A DNA stretch of 64,000 bases from Gordonia gummivorans (GCF_022513585.1 NZ_JAKWBF010000022.1:32591-96590), one strand, 5' to 3'. Positions 33,052-41,747 are shown, numbered from the stretch's first letter. Notes: generated by a model from the letters alone, not told the origin. Made by a program: numbers and translations.

Positions 33052-34506
33052 ATGACTTCGGTAACTGAAACAGTCCCGACCCGGACTTATGGGTCGCTGC
33101 GAGCCGCGTGGATCCCGCTGGCCGCCCTGTGCTTGGCGTTCTTCGTGGAGATGGTCGACAACACGCTGCTCACCATCGCGTTGCCGACCATCGGCCGCGA
33201 CCTCGGCAGCGGTACCACCGCGCTGCAGTGGGTGACCGGTGCGTACTCGCTGACCTTCGGCGGCCTGCTGCTCACCGCGGGGTCGGCCGCCGACCGGCTC
33301 GGCCGACGCCGCGTGCTGCTCTACGGCCTCGCGGCCTTCGGCCTGATCAGCCTGCTGGTGGTGTTCGTCCATTCAGCAGGTGAACTGATTGCGCTTCGCG
33401 CCGCGCTCGGCGTCGCTGCTGCTGCGATGGCTCCGATCACCAACTCGCTGGTGTTCCGGCTCTTCGACGACGAGCAGCTGCGAATGCGGGCGATGACGAT
33501 CATGATCGTCGTCGGCATGAGCGGATTCATCCTCGGGCCGCTGCTCGGCGGTACTGCGCTGGCACACGTCAGCTGGGAATGGCTGCTCGTCGTCAACGCG
33601 CCGATCGCGCTCATCGCCTGGATCGGCGTTCGGATGGGCGTCGCGGCCGACCGCCCCGAAGACCTCACGGGCGACCGGCTCGACCTGCCCGGCGCGGTGC
33701 TGAGTATCGCGACCATCGGACTGGCGTGCTACATGCTGACCAGCGGCGTCGAATTCGGCTGGGCGTCGATCGTCACTCTTGGTTGCGCGGTCGGTGCCGT
33801 GCTCGCGCTCGTCGGCTTCATCTGGCACGAGCGTCGGGCGTCGCAGCCGATGCTGGACCTCACGATCTTCCGGTCCGGCACGGTCCGCGGGGCGTCGATC
33901 GCGCAGATCGGCACGTCGATCGCGATGGCCGGGGTGATGTTCGGACTGATCCTGCACTTCCAGTACGCCTACGGCTGGAGCCCGGTCAAGGCCGGCCTTG
34001 CGAATCTCCCGATGATCATCACGATGATCGCGGCGACCCCGATTTCCGAGGGCCTCGCTCGAAAGTACGGACATCGCATCGCGTGCCTCGTCGGGGCGGT
34101 GCTGCTCGGTGGTTCACTCGCCGGCCTTGCGTGGGCGGTCGACCACGGCTACCTGCCGATCGCGATCTTCATGGTCACGCTCACCATCGGCCTGCGGACG
34201 GTCATGACCATCTGCGCGGTCGCGCTGGTCGCCGCGATGCCCGAGAATCGCACGTCGATTGGGACCGCACTCAACGACACCGCGCAGGAAGTCGGCACAA
34301 GTGTCGGTACTGCTGTGGTCGGCACCTTGATCGCGGCGCTTGTGACGGTGAGTTTGCCTGCGGGAGTGTGGAGCAACGAGTTGGTGACCTCGTTCTTCCA
34401 CGGCGAGCGGGTCACCTACGCGATCCTGGCGGTGATCGTCGGCCTGGTCGCCGGGTTCGGTGCGATGACGCTGACCGACTCGCACGAGACCGAGGAACCG
34501 CACTGA
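33052..34506 (+). CDS. MFS exporter, DHA2-type (14 spans)
   Basis: 484 residues. The start ATG at 33052 has aggagg 7 bases upstream. The first span contains EMVDNTLLTIALPTIGRDLG, the DHA2 motif D region; motif A is GSAADRLGRRRVLLYG; about 14 membrane segments are predicted. Family members expel drugs or dyes by proton antiport across the plasma membrane. The divergent TetR gene and the operator make inducible efflux likely. Substrate unknown. A hairpin (34526-34535 / 34551-34560) follows as terminator. Confidence 0.9.
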   Translation: MTSVTETVPTRTYGSLRAAWIPLAALCLAFFVEMVDNTLLTIALPTIGRDLGSGTTALQWVTGAYSLTFGGLLLTAGSAADRLGRRRVLLYGLAAFGLISLLVVFVHSAGELIALRAALGVAAAAMAPITNSLVFRLFDDEQLRMRAMTIMIVVGMSGFILGPLLGGTALAHVSWEWLLVVNAPIALIAWIGVRMGVAADRPEDLTGDRLDLPGAVLSIATIGLACYMLTSGVEFGWASIVTLGCAVGAVLALVGFIWHERRASQPMLDLTIFRSGTVRGASIAQIGTSIAMAGVMFGLILHFQYAYGWSPVKAGLANLPMIITMIAATPISEGLARKYGHRIACLVGAVLLGGSLAGLAWAVDHGYLPIAIFMVTLTIGLRTVMTICAVALVAAMPENRTSIGTALNDTAQEVGTSVGTAVVGTLIAALVTVSLPAGVWSNELVTSFFHGERVTYAILAVIVGLVAGFGAMTLTDSHETEEPH

Positions 34507-34525
34507 GCTGACCATTCGAAGGGCT

Positions 34526-34560
34526 GAACGGTTCCGTGGGCGATGCCTGTGGAACCGTTC
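34526..34560 (+). terminator. hairpin terminator after the MFS gene
   Basis: gaacggttcc (34526-34535) pairs with ggaaccgttc (34551-34560). The stem is perfect and the loop 15 bases, but no T-run follows. It lies 20 bp after the MFS stop codon. Confidence 0.55.
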
Positions 34561-34627
34561 GCGATCGGCACGACAGGGTTTGGTAGCGTCTCATTCGTTC
34601 ATTGACGACGATTCGGGGGGCGTTCGA

Positions 34628-35686
34628 ATGCGCGCAAGATCAGTGGTAAGTGCCTGCGTGGCAGCGATTCTGGCGATGACCGTGGCTGGTTGCGGTGGCG
34701 ACGACGCAGACAAGGCGGATACCACCGGGCCGAATGCGGCGAATGTGAAGTTCACCCTCGCGCAGGCATGTACGGCCGTGTCATCCGAGGCGTCTGTCAA
34801 GGTCACGACTTCTATGTCGCCGTGGCTGTACGGTCGTCCGCTTCCCGCCACTCCCGCGCGTCCCGCAGGCTACGACCCGCTGGCATACATCGACACCGCC
34901 GACAACACGCAGCGCCAGTTGAAGGCGGAGGTGGACAACGTCGCTGGTCTCACCACGCAGCTGGACGCTGCCGTGGCCGCCAAGGACGACGCGAAGGCGC
35001 AACAGATCGTCAACCAGATCAAGGTTCCCTACGACGCGATCATCACCACGTGCAAGGACGTCGACGGTTGGACCTCCAAGGACCTCGCGATCCAGCAACG
35101 TGCGATGCTCGACAAGAAACCGGCCCGCCTTGGGCCGAGTGTCCCGTCGTGGACTCCGCCCGCGCCGACGACAACATCGTCCAAGCCCGCACCGCCACAG
35201 CCGTTGACGCCAAAGGGTGCCACGGTGCAGGTTGGGCAACCGGTGGTCATCGACTACACCGAAGACGGCAAAACAGGCCGATTCTTCTTCCGGGTCACCG
35301 AGATTCACAAGGCGACCGATCAAGAGCTCGCGCAACTCTCGAGCAGCACCCGCGAAAAGGCGAAGCAGATCTACTTCATCCGTTCGGAGGTCAAGGCCAC
35401 CGCGCCCGACACCGGGCGGTACGAGTCGGCGCTGCCCAGCCTCGTTTCGTTCGATCCCAAGTACAAACTGGCGACGTCGAACAACGCGTACTCGACCTCA
35501 CTGATTCTGTTCGGAAAGCTCGATTCCTGTAAGGACGAGGATCTGCCTGCCGGCACCAACGGTCGCACCCTGTGCGGTGTCTACGCAGTCTTGGATCCGT
35601 CGGCGACAGTGAGCGCTGCCTCGGTGACGGCGTTCGGTTCGAGCGGCTCGACGTCGGACGCCGCGTTGTACACCTGGAAGAACTGA
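34628..35686 (+). CDS. lipoprotein, unknown function
   Basis: 352 residues. The ATG at 34628 follows a G-run (34615-34621) acting as ribosome-binding site. The signal peptide ends in lipobox VAGC (MRARSVVSACVAAILAMTVAGC, Cys at 22), so the protein is anchored outside the plasma membrane. The mature part has a helical section (residues 70-170, two Cys), a Pro/Thr-rich linker (PPAPTTTSSKPAPPQPLTP), and a C-terminal beta-rich domain (VQVGQPVVIDYTEDGKTGRFFFRVTEIHKATDQE) like DUF4352-type extracellular domains. It converges on the AlbA_2 gene with one base between the stops. No pathway inferable. Confidence 0.75.
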   Translation: MRARSVVSACVAAILAMTVAGCGGDDADKADTTGPNAANVKFTLAQACTAVSSEASVKVTTSMSPWLYGRPLPATPARPAGYDPLAYIDTADNTQRQLKAEVDNVAGLTTQLDAAVAAKDDAKAQQIVNQIKVPYDAIITTCKDVDGWTSKDLAIQQRAMLDKKPARLGPSVPSWTPPAPTTTSSKPAPPQPLTPKGATVQVGQPVVIDYTEDGKTGRFFFRVTEIHKATDQELAQLSSSTREKAKQIYFIRSEVKATAPDTGRYESALPSLVSFDPKYKLATSNNAYSTSLILFGKLDSCKDEDLPAGTNGRTLCGVYAVLDPSATVSAASVTAFGSSGSTSDAALYTWKN

Positions 35687-35687
35687 C

Positions 35688-36590
35688 CTACCGCTCCACG
35701 GAGAACCGAACCGCTGCGCGCGCCTGCGCTGCCAACGCCGAACCGGCACCCAACGGCCAGCGGTGCATGACGTAGTCGGCAGCGGCGTCGACGTTGAGCT
35801 GGCGGCTGGAATTGCCGGTGCGCACCCACAATTCGGGAGCGGCATTCTTACCGGGCTTCAGGTAGACCGGCTGCGGTGATGGCACACAGGTGATTCGGCA
35901 GACCGGCTGCAAACTGTCTTGCACAGCAACATCTTCGACGGAGATTCCGACCGAGGCGGCGATGTTCTGGCCGAGCGTCGTGGTCAGCAGGTCGCGCAAC
36001 CACAGTTCGAAGCGGTCGGCGTCGGGAACCTTGAGCGTCGCGTAGTCGGGGTCGAGGCCGAGGGGTGTGCCGTCGTCGTCGACGCCGACCAGGAGCGTGC
36101 CGCCATCGGCGTTGACGAAGGCCGCGATGGTCTTCGCGATGACGTGCTCCATCTTCGGATCTTTTTGTCCGGTGCGCAGATTGATGCGCGCGGTGGATTT
36201 GAACTCGACGCGGTCGGATTCGCCCTGCGCGAGGAGGTCTGTGATCGGGGCATGCTGTTGGCGCTGGAAGCGGGCCGCGACCGCGCCGTAGATCGCGACC
36301 ACGACAATCGAGCCGGCGAGCGCCAACAGGATGGTGACGGGATTCAGAACCCGGATGTGACGGTCGATGAGCCCGGCGACCATTAGCCCCACCGTCGACC
36401 CGAGCATCGACAGCACGATGCAGGTGGTGAGTTCGAGGTGTGCGTGGCGCCGCAGCACCAGTCGGGCGACGCCGGCGAAGACCAGGGCAACCGCCAGCAC
36501 GATGAGGATGCCGATGGCCGCGGTCCAGACCGGCACCGCCGTCTCGATCTCGGTGGTGTCGGCCAGGTTCAGAAGCGAGTGTTCACGCAC
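35688..36590 (-). CDS. membrane-anchored AlbA_2 (Schlafen-AlbA) domain protein
   Basis: 300 residues. The N-terminus has about three membrane spans (VWTAAIGILIVLAVALVFAGVARLV, TCIVLSMLGSTVGLMVAGLI, ILLALAGSIVVVAIYGAVA). The cytoplasmic C-terminal part is an AlbA_2 domain: GESDRVEFKSTARINLRTGQ, then AKTIAAFVNADGGTLLVGVDDDG. AlbA_2 domains occur in putative nucleic-acid or nucleotide-binding regulators and in some defence proteins; the activity here is unknown. Fusion to a membrane anchor is a known but minority arrangement. ATG at 36590. It stands alone on the minus strand. Confidence 0.8.
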   Translation of the reverse strand: MREHSLLNLADTTEIETAVPVWTAAIGILIVLAVALVFAGVARLVLRRHAHLELTTCIVLSMLGSTVGLMVAGLIDRHIRVLNPVTILLALAGSIVVVAIYGAVAARFQRQQHAPITDLLAQGESDRVEFKSTARINLRTGQKDPKMEHVIAKTIAAFVNADGGTLLVGVDDDGTPLGLDPDYATLKVPDADRFELWLRDLLTTTLGQNIAASVGISVEDVAVQDSLQPVCRITCVPSPQPVYLKPGKNAAPELWVRTGNSSRQLNVDAAADYVMHRWPLGAGSALAAQARAAVRFSVER

Positions 36591-36635
36591 ACGGGACAGT
36601 ATCGCTAACCGACAGGGTCGATGAAAGTGCGATCC

Positions 36636-36674
36636 GTATGAAGTTGTGCCCGGATTCCGGGCACAACTTCATAC
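36636..36674. terminator. terminator hairpin after the VOC gene
   Basis: An 18-bp perfect stem (36636-36653 / 36657-36674) has a 3-base loop. It lies between the end of the VOC gene (minus strand) and the start of the AlbA_2 gene, so it most likely ends the VOC transcript and insulates the downstream gene. Confidence 0.7.
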
Positions 36675-36711
36675 AGATCAATGGACGGCGCGCCAAGGGA
36701 CAGTCGTCTGA

Positions 36712-37086
36712 TCAGCTCTGGTCGCGGTACGGGAGGTACTGCACGTTCCAGTGGTTGCCGTCCGGGTCGTCGAAGTAGACGAAATGTCCCCAGGGCTGGA
36801 TGTCGATGTCGCTGACCTCGATACCCGCATCGACGAGGTGTTGGTGTGCGGCATTGATGTCGGAGACGCAGAGCATCAGCGTGCCCGCGTTCGGTGGTGC
36901 GGCGTCGACCAGGCCTTTGCCAAAGGCGATCGAACATCCCGATCCGGGCGGGGTCATCTGGACGAATCGGATGTCGTCGCTGGGGGACTGATCGTGGTCG
37001 GCGTTGAAGCCGACGCGCGTGTAGAAGTCCTTTGCCCGGTCGACGTCGGTGACGGGGAGAAACGCGACTTCGAGTGTCCAGTCCAT
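36712..37086 (-). CDS. VOC-family (glyoxalase/bleomycin-resistance-fold) protein
   Basis: 124 residues, one vicinal-oxygen-chelate module pair: FLPVTDVDRAKDFYTRVGF opens the first half, and WGHFVYFDDPDGNHWNVQYL closes the second with the usual DPDGN turn. Members bind a metal and act as isomerases, dioxygenases or drug-binding proteins; this one is unassigned. A start ATG with aaaggacg upstream. Cytosolic. Monocistronic, ending in a strong hairpin. Confidence 0.85.
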   Translation of the reverse strand: MDWTLEVAFLPVTDVDRAKDFYTRVGFNADHDQSPSDDIRFVQMTPPGSGCSIAFGKGLVDAAPPNAGTLMLCVSDINAAHQHLVDAGIEVSDIDIQPWGHFVYFDDPDGNHWNVQYLPYRDQS

Positions 37087-37425
37087 GATGACCGTCCTTT
37101 GTGATGGTGAGGTTGTTGACAGGACTCATCCTGGCGGAGATCGCGGACAGTTTCGGTCCTCGTTTCGCATCGCTCTCCGCTGGGTCGAGTCCCACTGGGC
37201 GGTACGCAGGTAACCCCGATCACACTCCGGGCTCTACACGGACCGCGCCATACCCTAACGTAGGCTACGCATCGGTAACCTACTCACGGGTAGCGGCCGT
37301 CGCAGGGGGTCATGGAGGGGCGGAGACGCTCTCGCGCAACAGTTCTGGCTTGTCGCTGAATCGTGTCGGGGCGAGCGAAGCGACGGGAATGTTACATCGG
37401 GTCGGGGTTAAGGGGAGGGCTTTGG
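37087..37425. other. 339-bp gap, divergent promoter region
   Basis: No gene is supported here. It holds the divergent promoters of the VOC gene and the unknown gene at 37426. The only structure noticed is a weak dyad, gtagg...cctac, at 37260-37283. Confidence 0.4.
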
Positions 37426-38124
37426 ATGACCGATGTACTCGATTTGTGCCCGCCGCGGCGGACCACGAAGCGCTTTCTCGGATCGGCCGCGTTGCTCGAG
37501 GCCATCGAGATCGAGCAGTTGATCGTGGTGCCGGGTCTGAATGCACTGCTGGCTCAGCCGAGCCGGTTCGGCCTGGCTGGCGAAACCTCGGCGGCGTTGG
37601 CGGCGACACTGCGGGCGCACGTTCGCACGGTCGCGCAACTGAAGGCCATGGCACTCGAAGTCTTGGGCGAAACACGGTGTAGTGCAGCGCATATGAACAA
37701 GATGCCATCGTCTTTGCCGGTTCGTGGACTGGCGACGATCATGGCGCACCCGCGACGCGCGGAGGATCCGGATGTACGCGCGATCGTGTCGATCGGTTTC
37801 GCGTTGGTGGCCGTGCACGCGGTGACCGATCCGACGAACTGCACCACCGCATCACCGGCGCTCAATCTGGTCCCGCCGCCGCTGCATCGGGATCGGGCGC
37901 TGTTGGGCCGGGTTCTCGCGCAAGCACTCCCGCGGCTGGACCCGGACTCGGCCATGCTGTTGACGCTGTACGTGACGAAGGCGAGCGCGTTCTTTGCCGC
38001 AGCCGAGCGCCGACGCGCGGGGACCGAGGAGTTCTCGCTCGTGCGCTACAACTCGCACGCATTGCGGACATCCTGCCGGCGCATCGGTTTGCGCACACAT
38101 CAATTGCGCATCGCACTTCCGTGA
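37426..38124 (+). CDS. hypothetical protein
   Basis: 232 residues, not recognised. The ATG at 37426 is chosen because aaggggagg lies 7 bases upstream; the frame is open further to 37363. No signal peptide. The protein is helical and Arg/Ala-rich, with one moderately hydrophobic stretch (AIVSIGFALVAVHAVTD) that could be buried or membrane-associated. It contains several Cys (LDLCPPRR near the start, ETRCSAAH, PTNCTT, RTSCRR). Followed after 44 bp by a secreted lipase gene on the same strand. Confidence 0.6.
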   Translation: MTDVLDLCPPRRTTKRFLGSAALLEAIEIEQLIVVPGLNALLAQPSRFGLAGETSAALAATLRAHVRTVAQLKAMALEVLGETRCSAAHMNKMPSSLPVRGLATIMAHPRRAEDPDVRAIVSIGFALVAVHAVTDPTNCTTASPALNLVPPPLHRDRALLGRVLAQALPRLDPDSAMLLTLYVTKASAFFAAAERRRAGTEEFSLVRYNSHALRTSCRRIGLRTHQLRIALP

Positions 38125-38168
38125 GATGCCGTGCTGCTCAATCACATTGAATTGAAGGGGGTAACGCC

Positions 38169-39344
38169 ATGATGGCGTACAGGAAATTGTCGGGGCTCGT
38201 TGCCACAGTAGCGGCGACGGTGATCATGAGCTTCGCGGTCACAGCCGCACCGGTGCAAGGTGCGCCATCGGGCGTCGGGACGACCCCGGCAACCACGGAC
38301 GAGGTCGCGCAGGCCCAGCGAATCGTCGACTACATCAACTCAGCACAGCGTCCGGGTACCGCGAAGGGGCAGGTGCGGGCCGTCAACGCGTTGACCCACG
38401 ACGTGGCGACCCGGCCACTGGGCCCGGTCCCCGACACCGACGTCACCGGTCCCGCCCAGCGGGGATTCTGGCCGGCGTTCGCCTACGGCCAGGTCCATCC
38501 GAATGCGGCTCCTCCTGGCGCCAACGACTTTTCGTGCAAGCAGAAGACCGGTCAGAACCCTGTGGTGCTCGTGCACGGCACCTGGGAGAACGCCTACGAC
38601 AACTGGGCGGCGTTCGCGCCAGTCCTCAAACGGGCCGGATACTGTGTCTTCGCGCCGAACTACGGGCGGACCGATCTGCTCAACGGCGGCGGATTGGGTG
38701 TGGCGCTGCCGGGAACCAACGGTGTTGTGGCCATTGAATACTCGGCTGCACAGCTCGGCCGCTACATCGACCGCGTGCGACGTGCCACGGGTGCGTCGAA
38801 GGTCGACATCATCGGGCACTCACAAGGTGGTCTCGTGGCCCGACAGTGGATGAAGTTCGGTGGGGGAGCCAATGATCGGCATCCCGAGCGCAACAAGGTC
38901 GGCAAGTTGATCACCTTCGGTGCGACCAACAAGGGGACCACGCTGCTCGGCATCGGCGCCCTGGGGCGGGGGATCAACAATCTCGGTCCGGCGTTCAACG
39001 TGCTTGGTGTCACCGAGATCTTCGTCGGCCGATCCGGCATCCAACAGACCGTCGACTCGCCGTTCATCCGGAACCTGAACCGATCGAAGCTCGTGTTCCC
39101 CGGGGTCGAATACACGATCGTCGGCACCCGGTACGACGAGGTGACCACGCCCTACGACCTCACCTTCATCCGTCGCCCCGGCGTGCGGAACATCGTCCTG
39201 CAGAACGGTTGTGAACAAGACACCTCCGATCACCTGGCGATGTCGTACTCGCCGCGTGCGATCTCCATCGCGCTGCAAGCGCTCGACCCGGTGCGATTCG
39301 GCCGTCTTGCGTGCGGGCCGAGCCCCTGGTTCTTCAGCTTCTGA
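38169..39344 (+). CDS. secreted lipase (alpha/beta hydrolase)
   Basis: 391 residues. Signal peptide MMAYRKLSGLVATVAATVIMSFAV with cleavage near VQGAPSG. The lipase core has VVLVHGTWENAYDNWAAFAPVL (oxyanion region), nucleophile elbow IGHSQGG, an Asp in GTRYDEVTTPYD, and a His in DTSDHLAM, forming a Ser-Asp-His triad. It resembles the secreted triacylglycerol lipase family of class-2 type (PF01674). Two ATGs are adjacent (38169, 38172). A paralogue lies at 40800 on the other side of the polymerase gene. Acts outside the cell on acylglycerols or esters. Confidence 0.85.
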   Translation: MMAYRKLSGLVATVAATVIMSFAVTAAPVQGAPSGVGTTPATTDEVAQAQRIVDYINSAQRPGTAKGQVRAVNALTHDVATRPLGPVPDTDVTGPAQRGFWPAFAYGQVHPNAAPPGANDFSCKQKTGQNPVVLVHGTWENAYDNWAAFAPVLKRAGYCVFAPNYGRTDLLNGGGLGVALPGTNGVVAIEYSAAQLGRYIDRVRRATGASKVDIIGHSQGGLVARQWMKFGGGANDRHPERNKVGKLITFGATNKGTTLLGIGALGRGINNLGPAFNVLGVTEIFVGRSGIQQTVDSPFIRNLNRSKLVFPGVEYTIVGTRYDEVTTPYDLTFIRRPGVRNIVLQNGCEQDTSDHLAMSYSPRAISIALQALDPVRFGRLACGPSPWFFSF

Positions 39345-39394
39345 CTCCCTCTGACTCCTCATGCGGACGCCGGGGAGGGCGTCGATGAGGGACC

Positions 39395-39427
39395 GGTCGG
39401 GCCGATCGTCGATCGATCGGCCCGACC
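39395..39427 (+). terminator. hairpin terminator after the first lipase
   Basis: GGTCGGGCCGATCG (39395-39408) pairs perfectly with CGATCGGCCCGACC (39414-39427) around a 5-base loop, 50 bp after the lipase stop. It directly abuts the 55-bp tandem repeats. Confidence 0.6.
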
Positions 39428-39591
39428 GTGCTCCGCCGGCGATCGGTGGTGGTGGCGTACCCGAGCGCGCCGCGCTTCGAGCGTGCTCCGCCGGCGATCG
39501 GTGGTGGTGGCGTACCCGAGCGCGCCGCGCTTCGAGCGTGCTCCGCCGGCGATCGGTGGTGGTGGCGTACCCGAGCGCGCCGCGCTTCGAC
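39427..39591 (+). repeat. three 55-bp tandem repeats upstream of the polymerase gene
   Basis: Three adjacent 55-bp units (39427-39481, 39482-39536, 39537-39591) are identical except for the last base of the third (C instead of G), with the start of a fourth unit (cgtgct) after. They end 30 bp before the polymerase GTG. As 55 is not a multiple of 3, each unit is read in a different frame, and the sequence is unlikely to code. There are no spacers, so it is not a CRISPR. Confidence 0.85.
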
Positions 39592-39621
39592 CGTGCTTTC
39601 TCAGGGCGTACCCTGCGAATT

Positions 39622-40803
39622 GTGACCACCTCGGACCCATCGCGCTATCGGTGGCTCCTGCACGTCGACCTCGACCAGTTCCAGGTTTCGGTGGAGCGTC
39701 TGCGCAGTCCCGAACTGGTCGACGTCCCGGTGATCGTCGGCGGCAACGGCGATCCGACCGAGGCCCGCAAGGTGGTGACGTGCGCGTCGTATGAGGCACG
39801 CGACCACGGTGTGCGCGCCGGGATGCCGCTGCGGGCCGCGTACCGCAAGATGCCCGACGCGGTGTATCTACCACTCGACATGGGTGCTTACGATGCCGCT
39901 TCTGCGGAAGTCATGGAAGTTCTTCGGGGATACGGCCACCCGGTCGAGGTGTGGGGCTGGGACGAGGCGTACCTCGGTGTCGGGCTCCTCGACGCGGGCA
40001 CGGCTGGACCGTCGCCCGACGACACCGAGATCGCCGCGCTGGCCACGCGTATCCGTGCCGACATCCGCGATGTGTGCGGGTTGAGTAGCTGTGTGGGCAT
40101 CAGCGACAACAAGCAGCGCGCCAAGATGGCCACCGGATTTGCCAAGCGCCCCAAGGATCCCGATTCGACGGTCGAGCCGCCCAAAGTCTTTCTGCTGGAC
40201 GGCCGCAACTGGCTCGACCTGATGGGGGAGCGGCCCAGCCGTGACCTGTGGAGCGTCGGTCCCAAGACGTCGGCAAAGCTGAGTCGCAACGGAATCGAGT
40301 CGGTGAACGACCTGATCGGCACCCCGCGCGACGAACTGATCGCGTTGTTCGGTCCGCACCAGGGCAATTGGCTGTACGTGCTGAGTCGTGGCGGCGGTGA
40401 CTCGACGGTGACCCCGGAACCGTGGCTGGCGCGCTCACATTCCAAATCGCAGACCTATGCGCACGATCTGCACACCTACGACGAGATGCGTGCGGCAACC
40501 GCCGACCTGCTGCGTGACCTGCTCCATCAGGTCGTCGGCGAAGAGCGCGTGCCGTTCCGGGTGGCGGTCACGGTGCGGACGACGACGTTCTTCACCCGCA
40601 CCAAGTCGCACAAGCTCGACGCGCCCACCACCGACTACGACACGCTGGAAGCGGAGGTCGCCGAGTTGCTCGCCAAGTTCGAGATCGACCGTCCGGTCCG
40701 GTTGCTCGGCGTGCGGCTCGACCTCGAGAGCGATGACGACACCGAAGTCGGCGGTGACAACGAGATCGGCGGGGGCCGGGAGACGAGTGCGGGGACAGCA
40801 TGA
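39622..40803 (+). CDS. divergent Y-family DNA polymerase (DinB/Pol IV-like)
   Basis: 393 residues from GTG at 39622; the frame extends upstream through the tandem repeats, but similarity starts here. The palm begins HVDLDQFQVSVERLRSPEL, with catalytic Asp16 conserved. The second acidic motif is WDEAYLGV (Asp114-Glu115), where DinB usually has S-DEAYLDV. KxxxGFAKxP-type GISDNKQRAKMATGFAKRP follows, then a thumb with helix-hairpin-helix (LWSVGPKTSAKLSRNGIESV) and a little-finger domain. Residue 21, aligned with the Phe/Tyr steric gate that excludes ribonucleotides (Phe13 of E. coli Pol IV), is Gln. No beta-clamp motif was recognised at the C-terminus. Overlaps the next lipase by 4 bp. Confidence 0.85.
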   Translation: MTTSDPSRYRWLLHVDLDQFQVSVERLRSPELVDVPVIVGGNGDPTEARKVVTCASYEARDHGVRAGMPLRAAYRKMPDAVYLPLDMGAYDAASAEVMEVLRGYGHPVEVWGWDEAYLGVGLLDAGTAGPSPDDTEIAALATRIRADIRDVCGLSSCVGISDNKQRAKMATGFAKRPKDPDSTVEPPKVFLLDGRNWLDLMGERPSRDLWSVGPKTSAKLSRNGIESVNDLIGTPRDELIALFGPHQGNWLYVLSRGGGDSTVTPEPWLARSHSKSQTYAHDLHTYDEMRAATADLLRDLLHQVVGEERVPFRVAVTVRTTTFFTRTKSHKLDAPTTDYDTLEAEVAELLAKFEIDRPVRLLGVRLDLESDDDTEVGGDNEIGGGRETSAGTA

Positions 40804-41747
40804 TCGGCGTGAGGCAGGCGACGGTGGTGATCGCTCTCGGCGTGCTGACGACGTTGTCGGGTCTGGCGGCGTCGGCGCACGCAGATCGCCCAATCGCTGT
40901 GACCTACGACTATCGCGCCGGTATCGAAGCAGAGCTGCGTCGTCCTGGCGGGTCGCTGCCGGGTACCAACGACTTTCGTTGCCGGCCGACGACGGCGCAT
41001 CCGCGTCCGGTGATCCTGCTGCACGGCAGCGGTGGTGGCCGACAGACCAACTGGGCGACGCTGGCAGCGGTCCTGCACAACGCCGGATACTGCGTCTTTG
41101 CACCCACCTACGGCACTCTGGGTGAGGTGTGGCCGGCGTCGGCGCTGGGCGGGCTGGGCCCCAAGCTCGACAGTGCTTGGCAGGTCAAGATATTCGCGGA
41201 TCATGTGCGGGCCGCGACCGGGGCGCGTCAGGTCGACATCGTCGGGCATTCGCTCGGCACCGAGATCCCCACGTACTGGCTCAAGTATCTGGGTGGTGCC
41301 GGTTCGGTTGCCCACTACGTGTCTCTCGCTCCGTACTGGCGCCAAGGACCCGACGAGGACGACGCACGCGGGGAGTCGATCTACCGCCTCCGTGATCTGC
41401 TCGGCGTGTCCGGTCCGCGTCGCTCATGTCCGGAATGCAGCTCGCCGCCAAGGGATCTCGACTTCAACGCGGCAGTGCGTCGGCCGACGCCCTATCTGCC
41501 CGGCATCCGATACACCAACATCGTGACCCGCCACGACGAGATCGTCACCCCTTACACCAACGGTCTGCTCGCCGGGCCGACCGGGACGACGGTTCGCAAC
41601 ATCGTTCTGCAAGATGGTTGCGCCGCAGATCATTCCGGCCACCTCGGGCTGGTCGCGGGCCGCCGGTCGACCGCGCTGGTGCTGGCTGCCCTCGACCCGG
41701 CACGTGCGCCGCCGATCCCGTGTGTTCCAGTGGCACAGACCATTTGA
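40800..41747 (+). CDS. second secreted lipase (alpha/beta hydrolase)
   Basis: 315 residues. Its ATG lies inside the polymerase stop (ATGA, 40800-40803), so translation is coupled to the polymerase. Signal peptide VVIALGVLTTLSGLAASAHA. The lipase core has PVILLHGSGGGRQTNWATLA, elbow IVGHSLGTEIP, Asp in VTRHDEIVTPY and His in ADHSGHLGL. A Cys pair (DFRCRPT, GYCVFAP) is shared with the lipase at 38169; the two are clearly paralogous (GYCVFAP occurs in both). It is probably secreted and hydrolyses esters or lipids. Followed by the repeat-rich gap. Confidence 0.85.
   Translation: MIGVRQATVVIALGVLTTLSGLAASAHADRPIAVTYDYRAGIEAELRRPGGSLPGTNDFRCRPTTAHPRPVILLHGSGGGRQTNWATLAAVLHNAGYCVFAPTYGTLGEVWPASALGGLGPKLDSAWQVKIFADHVRAATGARQVDIVGHSLGTEIPTYWLKYLGGAGSVAHYVSLAPYWRQGPDEDDARGESIYRLRDLLGVSGPRRSCPECSSPPRDLDFNAAVRRPTPYLPGIRYTNIVTRHDEIVTPYTNGLLAGPTGTTVRNIVLQDGCAADHSGHLGLVAGRRSTALVLAALDPARAPPIPCVPVAQTI

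Noticed and set aside
39427..39591. CRISPR array
   Set aside because: Units are directly adjacent with no spacers and no cas genes are in the window.
39361..39621. In-frame N-terminal extension of the polymerase through the tandem repeats
   Set aside because: Product is Arg/Trp-rich repeat translation with frame shifts per unit; polymerase similarity begins only at the GTG at 39622.
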